A stretch of DNA of 64,000 nt from Streptomyces sp. NBS 14/10 (GTDB taxonomy: Bacteria; Actinomycetota; Actinomycetes; Streptomycetales; Streptomycetaceae): positions 62,001 through 126,000 of the forward strand of contig NZ_NCSM01000002.1 of NCBI RefSeq assembly GCF_002224125.1, in the 5' to 3' direction. A program made the position numbers and the translations under genes. Shown here one piece after another: positions 39,538 to 48,419 of this stretch (position 1 is the stretch's first letter; every line of letters begins with the position of its first letter). The notes below the pieces were generated by a model, which was not told the DNA's origin, searched no databases, and saw only the letters and a program-made list of their open reading frames with translations.

Positions 39538-40719
39538 CTACCGCGGGCCTGGCGGGTGCCAGTCGGCTATGCCGTCGAAGCCCCGCAGCAGCAGGCCGGG
39601 GGCCAGCCGGCTGACCGCGGTCAGCATGGCGTTGCGCAGGGCGGTCGCGGGGGCGCTGGACAGGGCTGTCATGCGGCTGCTGCGTGCCGAGCGGCGCACG
39701 ATGTCCATCGTGCGGGGCAGCCGGTCGCGGCTGTACGCGGCCAGCGCGTCCGGCAGGTCGGCGGCGTTGGCGGCGGTCAGGTGGTGGGTGAGGACGACGG
39801 CGTCCTCGATGGCCTGGTTGCCGCCCTGTCCCAGGGTCGGGGCCATCGCGTGGGCCGCGTCGCCGAGGAGGGCGGTGCGGCCCCGGTGGCAGGCGGGCAG
39901 CGGTTCGGTCTGGTGCCGGATGTCATGGCGTAGGACATCGCCCGGTTCGACGGCCGTGAGGACATCGGGGATCGGCCGGTGCCAGTCGCCGAAGAGCCGG
40001 AGCAGTTCGGCCTTCTCGTCGTCGGGCGCGCGCCCGCCTTCCGGGGTGAAGGCCGCCGCGTAGGCGTAGATGCGGCCGTCGAGGAGCGGTTGCGTGCCCC
40101 AGAACCGTCCCCGTCCCCAGGTCTCGTGCGGTGTGAAGGGCTGCTCGGGGGCGGGGGCGGGGGCGACGATGCGCCAGGTGGTGAATCCGGCGTAGCGGGG
40201 CCCGGGATGGCCGGGGAAGAGGACGTGGCGGGCCGCCGAGTGGATGCCGTCGGCGGCGACCACGAGCTCGGCCTCGAACTCCTCGTCCGCCGCGGTCACG
40301 CGCGCGGGGCGGCCGGGGGTACCGGGGTCGGCCAGTTCGGCGGCGGCTCCGGTGCGTACGCGGTCCCCGGGCAGCCGGGAGGCGAGCAGGCCCATGAGGG
40401 TCGCGCGGTGGAGGAGGACGGTCGGGCCGCCGAACCGCCCGATCGCCGCCGCGCCGTCCATCCGGGCGAGCCGGCGGCCGCCGGGTGCGCGTAGTTCGCC
40501 GTCGCTCCGCCAGGCGGCCAGGGCGCGTATCTCGTCGCCGAGCTCGATCACATCGAGGGCGCGCTGGGCGTTGGGGGCGAGTGAGATCGCGGCGCCGACG
40601 GGTTCCAGGGTGGCAGCGCGTTCCAGGACGGTGACGGCCCAGCCGCTGCGGTGCAGGGCCGCGGCGGCGGTGAGTCCGCCGACTCCGGCGCCGATGACGA
40701 CGGCACGGGGCTGCTTCAT
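39538..40719 (-). CDS. FAD-dependent monooxygenase (PHBH/UbiH-type)
   Basis: 393 residues from the ATG at 40719, chosen because GGGAGGAATC precedes it; an in-frame upstream start would run through the operator. Group A flavin monooxygenase features: N-terminal Rossmann GAGVGGLTAAAALHRSGW, DG motif VVAADGIHSAARHVLFPG, and the second FAD motif GDAAHAMAPTLGQGGNQAIEDA. It should hydroxylate or epoxidise a small, probably aromatic, molecule using NAD(P)H and oxygen. It diverges from the TetR gene with two dyad operators between, so it is almost certainly the TetR target and may detoxify the inducer. Confidence 0.9.
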   Translation of the reverse strand: MKQPRAVVIGAGVGGLTAAAALHRSGWAVTVLERAATLEPVGAAISLAPNAQRALDVIELGDEIRALAAWRSDGELRAPGGRRLARMDGAAAIGRFGGPTVLLHRATLMGLLASRLPGDRVRTGAAAELADPGTPGRPARVTAADEEFEAELVVAADGIHSAARHVLFPGHPGPRYAGFTTWRIVAPAPAPEQPFTPHETWGRGRFWGTQPLLDGRIYAYAAAFTPEGGRAPDDEKAELLRLFGDWHRPIPDVLTAVEPGDVLRHDIRHQTEPLPACHRGRTALLGDAAHAMAPTLGQGGNQAIEDAVVLTHHLTAANAADLPDALAAYSRDRLPRTMDIVRRSARSSRMTALSSAPATALRNAMLTAVSRLAPGLLLRGFDGIADWHPPGPR

Positions 40720-40732
40720 GATTCCTCCCGAC

Positions 40733-40772
40733 ACTACAGGTGTAGTAGCAGTCAAGCTACTACACCTGTAGT
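40733..40772. promoter_or_regulatory. double palindromic TetR-type operator
   Basis: A perfect 16-bp inverted repeat: 40733-40748 (ACTACAGGTGTAGTAG) and 40757-40772, spaced by 8 nt. Each arm itself contains a CTACA-NN-TGTAG dyad (40734-40745 and 40760-40771, centres 26 bp apart). That suggests two operator sites bound by two TetR dimers. It lies between the divergent monooxygenase and TetR starts. Confidence 0.8.
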
Positions 40773-40793
40773 TGGGGAGATAGGTTGGGCGCC

Positions 40794-41435
40794 ATGACCG
40801 CTGATCAGACCCCCGCCGCCCCGGCCGGTGGATCCCGCGCCGAGCTCATCGCCGACACCGCCCTCGCGCTGCTGGCCGAGCGCGGCATGCGGGGCCTGAC
40901 GCACCGCGCGGTGGACGAGGCGGCCGGGCTGCCCCAGGGCTCGACCTCCAACCATGCCCGCACCCGCGCCGCCCTGCTCACGGCGGCCGTCCGACGGCTG
41001 GCCGAGCGGGAGGCGCGGGTACTCGCACCGGACGAGATGCCGCATCCGGGCGGCGGCCCCCTCAGCACCGCCGACGGTCAGGGCGGCGACGCGCTCGACG
41101 CGGTGGCCGACGCCCTCGCCCTCGCCCTGCACCGCACACTGACCGGTCAGCGCGAACTGCTGATCGCCCGTTACGAGCTGGCACTGGAGGCGACTCGCCG
41201 ACCCGGGCTGCGGGAGTTCTACGACACGGCCGGGCGCGGCTTCCGGGAGCCGCTGGAGACGCTGCTGACGGACCTGGGATCCGCCGAACCGCGGCGCCAT
41301 GCCCAGTCGCTCGCCGCTTGGTGCGAGGGGCTGATGTTCCTCTGCGCCGCCGGAGCGGACCATGCCGCCGTGCCCGGCCGCGCGGCGCTGCGCAAGGGGT
41401 TCGTGGAGCTGCTGCGCGGCATGCTCGACACCTGA
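40794..41435 (+). CDS. TetR-family transcriptional regulator
   Basis: 213 residues; the ATG at 40794 is preferred over an in-frame TTG at 40785. The N-terminal HTH reads ELIADTALALLAERGMRGLT with HRAVDEAAGLPQGSTSNHAR, in which TSNHARTRAALL is the recognition-helix end typical of a TetR group often found beside monooxygenases. The C-terminal half is helical and ligand-binding. It should bind the dyads at 40733-40772, repressing itself and the divergent flavin monooxygenase until a substrate-like ligand appears. Confidence 0.9.
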   Translation: MTADQTPAAPAGGSRAELIADTALALLAERGMRGLTHRAVDEAAGLPQGSTSNHARTRAALLTAAVRRLAEREARVLAPDEMPHPGGGPLSTADGQGGDALDAVADALALALHRTLTGQRELLIARYELALEATRRPGLREFYDTAGRGFREPLETLLTDLGSAEPRRHAQSLAAWCEGLMFLCAAGADHAAVPGRAALRKGFVELLRGMLDT

Positions 41436-41631
41436 TCCAGGGCCGGGAGCTGATCGCGCGTTCGAACAGCTGGACTCTGTTGTCCGCAGCGAGGGTGACG
41501 TCCAGCCGGCCGCCGGCGACCTGGAGTCGTGTCACGGTCGGTTTGCCGTACTCGAGGGCCAAGGTGGGTGCGACGGACACGCTGTCCGAACTGAGCCGCG
41601 CCTACACGCAGAAGGATGGCGGAGGATTTTC

Positions 41632-42912
41632 ATGGTCACCCTCAGAGCAGCGCGGCGCTCGGCCGGGCTTGTCGCCGCCGGGCTCGTCCTGACCGCCTGT
41701 GGCTCCTCGGGAGGCAGCGGTTCCGGGGAGCAGGCTGGGGACCCGTCGTTCGAGGGCCGGGGCCCCATCGCGTTCGTGGGCGGGAAGGACACGACGGGCA
41801 CAGTCCAGGCGGCGCTCGACCGCTGGAACAGGCTGCGCCCCAAAGAGAAGGCCACCTTCCTCCAGCTGCCGACGGCCGCCGACTCGCAGCGCCGGCAGAT
41901 GATCCGCAACGCGAAGACGAAGTCCGATGCCTACACGGTGCTCTCCCTCGACGTCGTGTGGACCTCGGAGTTCGCCGCCCACCAGTGGATCGACAAGCTG
42001 CCCGAGAAGGAGTTTCCCCTGCGGAAGATGCTGAAGCCGGTGCTGGAGACGGGTGAGTACCGCGGCGGCCTGTACGCCGTGCCGTTCAGTTCGGACGGCG
42101 GTCTGCTGTACTACCGCGCCGATCTGCTGAAGAAGGCCGGCATTGCCAAGCCCCCGACGACCTGGTCACAGATGAAGGCGGACTGCGCCAAGGTGAAGAA
42201 GCTGCCCGAGGCCAAGGACATGTCCTGCTACGCGGGGCAGTTCCGGAAGTACGAGGGCCTGACGGTGAACTTCGCCGAGGCCGTGCAGTCGGCCGGCGGT
42301 GTCGTGACCGACGCCGGCGGCAAGCCGGACGTCGACACCCCTGAGGCGAAGAAGGGCCTGGACTTCCTGGTCGGCTCCTTCGAGGACGGCACGATTCCCA
42401 AGGAGGCACTCACCTACCAGGAGGAGGACAGCCGTCGGGCGTTCCAGTCAGGGAAGCTGATCTTCCTGCGCAACTGGCCGTACGTGTACTCCCTGGCACG
42501 GAAGAGCAAGGTGGCGGGGAAGTTCGCGGTCGCGCCGCTGCCCGGTCTGAACGGGCCCGGCTCCTCCAGCCTGGGCGGGCACAACCTGGCCCTTTCCTCC
42601 TTCGCCAAGAACAAGGCCACGGCGGTGGACTTCATGAAGTTCTTCACCAGCCAGGACAGCGCGAGAACGTTCCTCAAGGACGCCGCCTTCGCTCCGCCCT
42701 ACGCGGCGCTGTACGACGACGCGTCGCTGACCAAGCAGTATCCGTACCTGCGTGTCCTCAAGCAGTCCATCGAGACTGCCGTGCCGCGTCCGCGGGTCGT
42801 GCGGTACGGCCATCTGACCTCGGCGATCCAGCAGCAGGTATACGCCGCTCTGACCGGTGACAAGAGCAGCGGGCAGGCGTTGAAGGACCTGCAACAGGAC
42901 CTGCGGAAGTAG
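41632..42912 (+). CDS. ABC-transporter sugar-binding lipoprotein
   Basis: 426 residues; the ATG at 41632 follows GGAGGA by 5-6 nt. The signal ends in the lipobox LTAC (Cys23) followed by a Ser/Gly linker, so it is a membrane-tethered lipoprotein. The fold is a family 1 extracellular solute-binding protein: GGKDTTGTVQAALDRWNRLR, YAVPFSSDGGLLYYRADLLK, TTWSQMKADC, and LGGHNLALSSFAKNKATAVD, closest to trehalose/maltose-type binders. No permease or ATPase genes lie nearby, so it is an orphan that must borrow a transporter or has lost its partners. Confidence 0.88.
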   Translation: MVTLRAARRSAGLVAAGLVLTACGSSGGSGSGEQAGDPSFEGRGPIAFVGGKDTTGTVQAALDRWNRLRPKEKATFLQLPTAADSQRRQMIRNAKTKSDAYTVLSLDVVWTSEFAAHQWIDKLPEKEFPLRKMLKPVLETGEYRGGLYAVPFSSDGGLLYYRADLLKKAGIAKPPTTWSQMKADCAKVKKLPEAKDMSCYAGQFRKYEGLTVNFAEAVQSAGGVVTDAGGKPDVDTPEAKKGLDFLVGSFEDGTIPKEALTYQEEDSRRAFQSGKLIFLRNWPYVYSLARKSKVAGKFAVAPLPGLNGPGSSSLGGHNLALSSFAKNKATAVDFMKFFTSQDSARTFLKDAAFAPPYAALYDDASLTKQYPYLRVLKQSIETAVPRPRVVRYGHLTSAIQQQVYAALTGDKSSGQALKDLQQDLRK

Positions 42913-42937
42913 CAGACGGCGGCACCGGGCGCAGGCG

Positions 42938-44574
42938 TCATGTCTGCAGTTTCCGATCGCAGACGGTCCAGGGATAGAAGCCCATGGCGGATGCCTTCGT
43001 GTTGAAATCCTTCACTGTGCCGGCTTTGGCGACGGCCTGCTGTTGGAGCTGTCCGTAGCGGATGCCGTCGATGGCGTAGGCAGGGGCGTAGCCGGGTTGG
43101 GCGAGGAAGGTGAAGCATTCGCCGAACAGGAACTCCTCGGTCAGGCCGGTCTGTTCGCTCGCCTGGTCGAGGAAGTCCACGAACGTGCGCCACCCCATGT
43201 TGACCTCGACATCGCACATCGCCCGCAGATGGCGCACCACACGCCAGATGTAGGTCTCCAACTGGGCGGCGCGGATCGCCCGGGACTGTTCACAGGTGGT
43301 CTGCCCGTACAGCTTCAGATATTCGCGCTGTGTGTCGGTGAGACCGGAGTGCCCGACGATGTCGGCCGCCGCATGCCAGAAGTCCCATTCGCGCCAGAAC
43401 GCCTGCCCCTCCGTGAGCGGCACCTGCATCGGCCCGGCGAGGTTGAGCAGGGGAGAGCCGGCGCGCTGGGCCGAGAGGACGAAATTGATGCCGTGCGAGT
43501 ACTCGTGGACCACGACGTTGAGCATCGTGAGCAGGGCGCTGGTTTTGTCCTCGGTGTAGTAGAGACACGATTGCGGCTTGGCCGTCAGGAAGTCGACCGC
43601 GATGTCCTGCCCGCCCGTGATCATGGGCACCAGGAAGGGCGGTGTCGTGCTCAGTCTGAGCCCATCGGGGACCTCGACGAGGTACGTGTCGGCGAAGTCC
43701 GCGCAGGTCTTCGCGGCGTCCTTGACCGGGGTGGCGCCCACCGGCCACTTGCGGCCGGCTTCGGCCATACGTCGCCCACGGAGGAGCCGCGTGGCAGCTT
43801 CAGCAGCGACGCGAGTTCGGCGGCCAGGGCCTTCACGATGGCCAGGTCCTGTTCGAGCCAGGTGGTCGCGGTCGTGTCGAGGTCCGCGGCGCTGGGGGCG
43901 AAGTCGTACAGGTCGGTGAGGAGCTGTGGGTATCCATCGGTGTACGTGGGAGCGGCGGTGTGCTCCCGCAGGACGTGGATCACGGTCGGTATGTCGTCCG
44001 CGTCGAGCCCCTTGAACGATCCGTCCACCGTCTGCTTGAAGTGATCCAGCTTCGTGAGGACGGTGTCGATCTTCGCCGAGTAGCCCTTCTCGAGGATCCG
44101 CATCGTGGCTTCGCAGTAGGCGGCCACGGTGAGGCACTGCCTGCGGTGGGTGACGTCCAGCGGGATCTTGGTCAGCCGGTCCGTCTCGAAGTCGATCTTC
44201 TTGGCGGCGCTGTCGAGGAAGCCCGATAGCCAGCTCTTGGGGTCGGGGCGGCCGAACTCCGAATTGAGGAGCTTGATGTAGAAGGCGCCGTCGCCGCAGT
44301 CCTGGACGGCCGCGCCTGGCTGTGGCCAGGCGAGCTGCGTGGCGAGCAGGGCCAGCTGCTTGTCGGCGGTCGTGCGCAGGTCGGCGTCGGAGATCTCCGA
44401 CAGGCGCTTGCGCAGGGCGCCGATCTTGGCATTCGCCTCGTGCACCGCGTCCGTGGTGGGGATGAAGAGGTGAGCGATGTCCTTGTTCCGCGGCCATCCG
44501 GAGGTGTGCCCGGCGACCGGGCAGAGCTGCGCCCACTGGTCCGTGATGTCCTTCTCGAGCTGGGTGACGGTCAT
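42938..44574 (-). pseudogene. zinc metallopeptidase-like gene split by a frameshift
   Basis: The N-terminal part (ATG 44574, MTVTQLEKDITDQWAQLCPV to LKLPRGSSVGDV) and the C-terminal part (MAEAGRKWPVGATPVKDAAK to the stop at 42938) lie in different frames that meet near 43770. The combined span, 1637 nt, is not a multiple of three, consistent with a one-base slip. The C-terminal part has VVVHEYSHGINF (HExxH zinc motif) and, about 28 residues on, a candidate third ligand in PLTEGQAFWREW. The family is unclear; it resembles DUF885-like metalloproteins. A joined protein would be about 545 residues. Its start overlaps AGGAG next to the stop of the upstream gene, so the two form an operon. Sequencing error is possible. 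Confidence 0.7.
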
Positions 44575-44582
44575 CGCATCTC

Positions 44583-45234
44583 CTACGGTGCCCCGACGAC
44601 CTCGCGGTCCTTGAAGGGGTAGGGCTTGAGCTTGTCACTCCACAGTGCCGACTGCCACGCTGTGAGCTTGCTGTCGACGAGCTTGTCCGCCGTCCACTGA
44701 TGCGGGACATCGTTCTGGGCGAGCAGAACGTACGGGGCGCAGGCGAGCGCGGAGCCCACCTCACCGGGCGCGGCGTACACGGCGCGGCTGACGGCGTACA
44801 TCTTCGAGTAGGCCTTCATGCGGTAGTCCGCTCCGCACAGCTGGACGCTCTTCGCGACGGCGTATTCGTGTTTGAGGAGCAGGTCGCTGACTTGGTCGCC
44901 GGTGGGGAAGACGGTCTTCACCGGATGCCCACCCTGGTCGTACGTCTCGTACGGACGCGCGGGGAATTCGCCGCAGTCCTCGATGAACAGGTTGCTCTCG
45001 TTGGGGTCATCGGCGATGGCGATCGCGATGAAGGCCCAGGCGTAGGAGGGTCCGCGTACGGTGATGCTCTTGTTGGCACAGATGACATGTGCTCCCGGAA
45101 GCGGCGGGTGCCGTTGGCTGTCGACGGTGCCGAAGAGCCGGTAGGTCGCGTCGAGCAGGGGCGTGGCGTCGTAGACGTCCAAGGTGGTGGTGTCGGCCGC
45201 CGCGGCCGGGCAGGCCGCGGCCCACACGGGTCTC
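44583..45234 (-). CDS. hypothetical protein, probably N-truncated, partner of the metallopeptidase
   Basis: Coding signal runs from about TLDVYDATPLLDATYRLFGT to DKLKPYPFKDREVVGAP. It includes AHVICANKSITVRGPSYAWA and ESNLFIEDCGEFPARP, with several Cys. I do not recognise the family. The start is uncertain: the frame continues to 45401, but beyond about 45200 it is antisense to copC, and only GTG codons near 45220-45234 are available. The N terminus, perhaps a signal peptide, was probably lost at the junction with copC. It ends 8 nt before the metallopeptidase start, with the ribosome-binding site overlapping its stop, so the two proteins may work together. Confidence 0.55.
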
Positions 45235-45723
45235 GACACCAGCAGCCCCGGTGCGAACGCGACGCTCGCCGGGCTGCCTCCGCGTATCACGCTCACCTTC
45301 ACCGACGCGATGGCCGAGAAGTACGCCAAGGTCGCCGTGACCGCGTCGGACGGAACGTCGGCGGCGGCCGGCCGGCCGCGGGTGGACGGCAGGACCGTCA
45401 CGCTTCCGCTGAAGGCCGGTGCTCCGGCAGGGCGTTACACGGTGGGCTACCGGGTGGTGTCCGCCGATGGCCATCCCGTCTCCGGCTCGTACCCCTTCAC
45501 GGTCAAGGTGGCGGACAACCCGAGTCCGTCGGCGGGGCGGGGGACCGCCGACACCTCGATCGCGCCGGCATCCGGGGAAACGGACCGGGACGACGCCGCG
45601 TCCCCGGGGGTGCGGGGGCCGGTCCTCGCCGGAGCCGGTGCGTTGGCCGCCGCCGGGATCGCCGCCGTGATCGGGGCCGGTGTCTTCGCGGCACGACGGA
45701 GGCGGGCGCGTCATGGCGACTGA
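45184..45723 (+). CDS. copC: CopC-like copper-binding protein with truncated signal peptide
   Basis: 179 residues. The mature part is clear: HTGLDTSSPGANATLAG, PPRITLTFTDAMAEKYAKVA, and AGRYTVGYRVVSADGHPVSG, with the N-terminal His and the later SADGHPVSG His expected to bind Cu(II). A C-terminal membrane segment is followed by [11 protein letters not shown]. CopC normally starts with a full signal peptide ending ASA-H. Here only VVVSAAAAGQAAA precedes that His, with no basic n-region, and an in-frame stop lies just upstream. The N terminus therefore seems removed at the same junction that truncates the opposite-strand gene. Export is doubtful. It overlaps copD by 11 nt. Confidence 0.8.
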   Translation: MVVSAAAAGQAAAHTGLDTSSPGANATLAGLPPRITLTFTDAMAEKYAKVAVTASDGTSAAAGRPRVDGRTVTLPLKAGAPAGRYTVGYRVVSADGHPVSGSYPFTVKVADNPSPSAGRGTADTSIAPASGETDRDDAASPGVRGPVLAGAGALAAAGIAAVIGAGVFAARRRRARHGD

Positions 45724-47558
45724 GACCAGGCACACCGGGGCCAAGCGGCTGCCCGCCCTACTCGCCGCGGGCGCGGGGGTGGCCGTCGCCGTGGCGCTGG
45801 TGGCCGTGGGGGCGGGCGGAGGCGCGAGTGAGGTGATCCCCGGCATCCCGGATGCCGGGGCCATGACCGCGTGGGGGCTGCCGGTGGCCCGGACCCTCAC
45901 GGACGTGGCCGCCGTGGCCACCGTGGGCGCTCTGCTGCTGGTGGTCGTCCTGTTGCCGGGTGGTCGGAAGCTCACCGCGACGCAGCTGCGCTACCTCAAC
46001 TGGGCCGCCGCGGCAGCCGCGCTGTGGGGCGCCGCGTCGGTGGCGGCCTTGGTGTTCACACTGTCCGACCTGTTCGCCACTCCGGTCGCGGACATCGCCT
46101 CGCCCGCGGTTCTCGCCGACTTCGCCATCACCGACACGCAGGGACGTTCCTACGCTCTGACGGCGGCGGCCGGCGGTGTGATCGCCACCTTCTGCGTGGG
46201 CGTCACGACCGCACGCTGGGCGCGCCTGGCGCTGCTCCTGGCTCTTGCGGGGCTGCTGCCACCCGCGTTCAGCGGGCATTCCGCCGCGTCCGGCAACCAC
46301 GACGCCGCGGTCACCAGCCTGGCGCTGCACCTGCTCGGGGTCGCGGTCTGGGTCGGCGGGCTGGTCTTCGTACTGGTGGCCACCGCCCGCCGTGAGGAGC
46401 GGGCGGCAGACGCGGTGCGGCGGTTCAGCCCGCTCGCCGGCGGGGCGCTGCTCGCGGTCGGCTCCAGCGGTCTGGTCAGCGCCGCCGTGCGGCTCCCGTC
46501 CCCGGGAGAGCTGTTCGGCAGCGCCTACGGGGTGATGGTCTTCGGCAAGGCGGTGGCGCTGGCCGTGCTGGGCGGCATGGGCTGGTGGCACCGCCGCCGT
46601 ACCCTGCCCGCGCTCCGGGAGGGCAGGCGGCGGGCGTTCGTCCGGCTCGCCGTGGGCGAGCTGCTGTTGATGGCGGGGGCGATCGGGCTCGCGGTGGGGC
46701 TGTCCCGCACCCCGGCACCCGGGAGCGGCGACACCTCGCTCTCGTCGGCCGAGGAGCTGCTGGGCTTCGACATGCCACCCGGGCTCGGCGGCTTCCCCTG
46801 GACCCCGCTGTTCACCCAGTGGCACTTCGACCCGCTGTTCGCCTTCGGCACCGGGGCGGCCGCACTGCTGTACCTGGCGGGCGTACGGACGTTGCGGGCC
46901 CGGGGCGACAAGTGGCCCCTCGGGCGCACCATTTCCTGGCTGCTGGGCCTGGCCGTCACGGTGTTCGCGACCATGAGCGGACTGGCCGTGTACGGCAAGG
47001 TGCTGTTCAGCGTGCACATGGGCCAGCACATGACCCTCGCGATGACGGTGCCGATCCTGCTGGTGCTCGGCGCCCCGGCCACCCTCGCCCTGCGGGCGCT
47101 GCCCGCCGCGCCCAAGGGCTTTCGACCCCGGGCCGCGCCGCCCGCCCCACCTGGGCCGGCTGTTCGTACTGATCCTGACCATGCCGTTCCACTCCTGGTT
47201 CAGCATCTCGTTGATGAGCTCCACGGAGCTGATCGGCGAGGGCTGGTGGTCGCTGCTGGACCGGCCCTGGGTCGCCGAGCCACTGGACGACCAGTACAAC
47301 GCCGGTGCCATCGCCTGGGCCACCGGCGACATCCCGGTGCTGTTCACCACGGTCATTCTGGCGATCCAGTGGGTCCGCTCCGACCAGCGCGAGGCCCGTC
47401 GTATCGACCGGCGGATCGACCGTGGCGACGCCGACGACCCGCTCGCCGCCTACAACGCCTACCTGGCCGGTCTGCACGCCCGCGACCGGCGCGCGGCGGG
47501 TCACCGTGACGCCGTGTACGGTGACGACGCCCCGCGCCAACAGCCGCCGGTCGTGTGA
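45713..47558 (+). pseudogene. copD: copD/ctaG-type membrane copper protein with frameshifting internal deletion
   Basis: From the ATG at 45713, which overlaps copC, the protein reads as a multi-membrane CopD domain: DVAAVATVGALLLVVVLLPG, FSGHSAASGNHDAAVTSLAL and WVGGLVFVLVATARREERA. A CtaG-like half follows (TQWHFDPLFAFGTGAAALL, VHMGQHMTLAMTVPILLVLG). At about 47120, right after RALPAAPKG, the frame breaks. The continuation FDPGPRRPPHLGRLFVLILT and PFHSWFSISLMSSTELIGEG to QPPVV (stop 47558) lies in another frame. Full-length relatives carry roughly 70-100 residues between these points, including membrane helices, so a deletion not divisible by three is inferred. The span, 1846 nt, is not a multiple of three. 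Confidence 0.82.
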
Positions 47559-47674
47559 ACAGTTCCCACCCTCCGCGCCGTATACGACAAGGTGAACGCC
47601 GCCCGTGACCTCCACCAGCCCGCTCGTCCACGACGCACGCCTGGCAGCGGGCCGGGGGCGGTTGATGGGCGACC

Positions 47675-48403
47675 GTGGCGTGTGATCCCGTGACGGAGCA
47701 CCAGGGGAGTGCCGGGGGAGCCCGGTCCGGTGCCCGCATGGGGGCGTGTGTACGGGCCGGACTGTTCGCGGTGGTCGGCACGGTGCTCGCCACGTTCGGC
47801 CACCATGCGATCGCCGAAGGAACGGTGCCGTGGCGGCTGGTGAGCTGCTTGGCCGCGGCGCAGTTCGCGGGGGTCTGGCCGCTGGCCCGGCGCCACTGCC
47901 CGCCGGCCGCGACCATGCTGTTCACCCTGGCGACGCAGGGCGTGCTGCACTTGGCGTTGTCCTGGGCGGACGGCGACACGCCGACGGGGACACCAGGGCA
48001 CGCGGCACACGCCGGGCACCTCACGGCGGCGCCGGGCGGCGGACACGCCTGGCATTACGCCGGGCCGGCGATGACGACCGTGCACGCGCTCGCCGCGCTG
48101 GCCGTGGCCTGGCTGCTGCACCGCGCGGACGCCCGGTTGGTGGCCGCGCTGGAGATGCTGCGCACCCTGGCCAGGGCCGCCGCGGCCGCCCTGGCCCAGG
48201 CGCTGCCACGGCGGCCGGCCACCGGCGCGGAGCGGCCACTTCGGCTGCCCGGTCGGCAGGCGTGGGACCGCGACGACCTGCCGGCACGGGCAGGCGGGGA
48301 GGTTCTGAGGCATGTGGTGGTGCGCAGGGGACCGCCGCAACCGGAGCACCATCTCCGGTCCCGTACCGGCCCCTCTCGTTCGCGGGGACGGTCAATCCCG
48401 TAG
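47675..48403 (+). CDS. His-rich integral membrane protein of the copper locus
   Basis: Up to 242 residues; GTG at 47675 is the longest start, with GTG 47690 and ATG 47738 as alternatives. Four hydrophobic segments are visible (FAVVGTVLATFGHHAIAEG, WRLVSCLAAAQFAGVWPLA, ATMLFTLATQGVLHLALSWA, MTTVHALAALAVAWLLHRA). Between the third and fourth lies a His-rich loop, GHAAHAGHLT and GGHAWHYAG. Such proteins are common beside copC/copD and ycnI in Streptomyces and may pass copper across the membrane; that role is inference from context. Confidence 0.8.
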   Translation: MACDPVTEHQGSAGGARSGARMGACVRAGLFAVVGTVLATFGHHAIAEGTVPWRLVSCLAAAQFAGVWPLARRHCPPAATMLFTLATQGVLHLALSWADGDTPTGTPGHAAHAGHLTAAPGGGHAWHYAGPAMTTVHALAALAVAWLLHRADARLVAALEMLRTLARAAAAALAQALPRRPATGAERPLRLPGRQAWDRDDLPARAGGEVLRHVVVRRGPPQPEHHLRSRTGPSRSRGRSIP

Positions 48404-48419
48404 CAGCAAGGAGTCCCCT

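Noticed and set aside
41436..41580. Minus-strand frame SVAPTLALEYGKPTVTRLQV and on to QLFERAISSRPW that reads like protein
   Set aside because: Only about 50 residues, no start or stop of its own and no family recognised; it may be a gene relic but support is too thin for a feature.
45960..47356. Long minus-strand frame antisense to copD
   Set aside because: No recognisable motifs; the + strand frame has clear membrane helices and family motifs.
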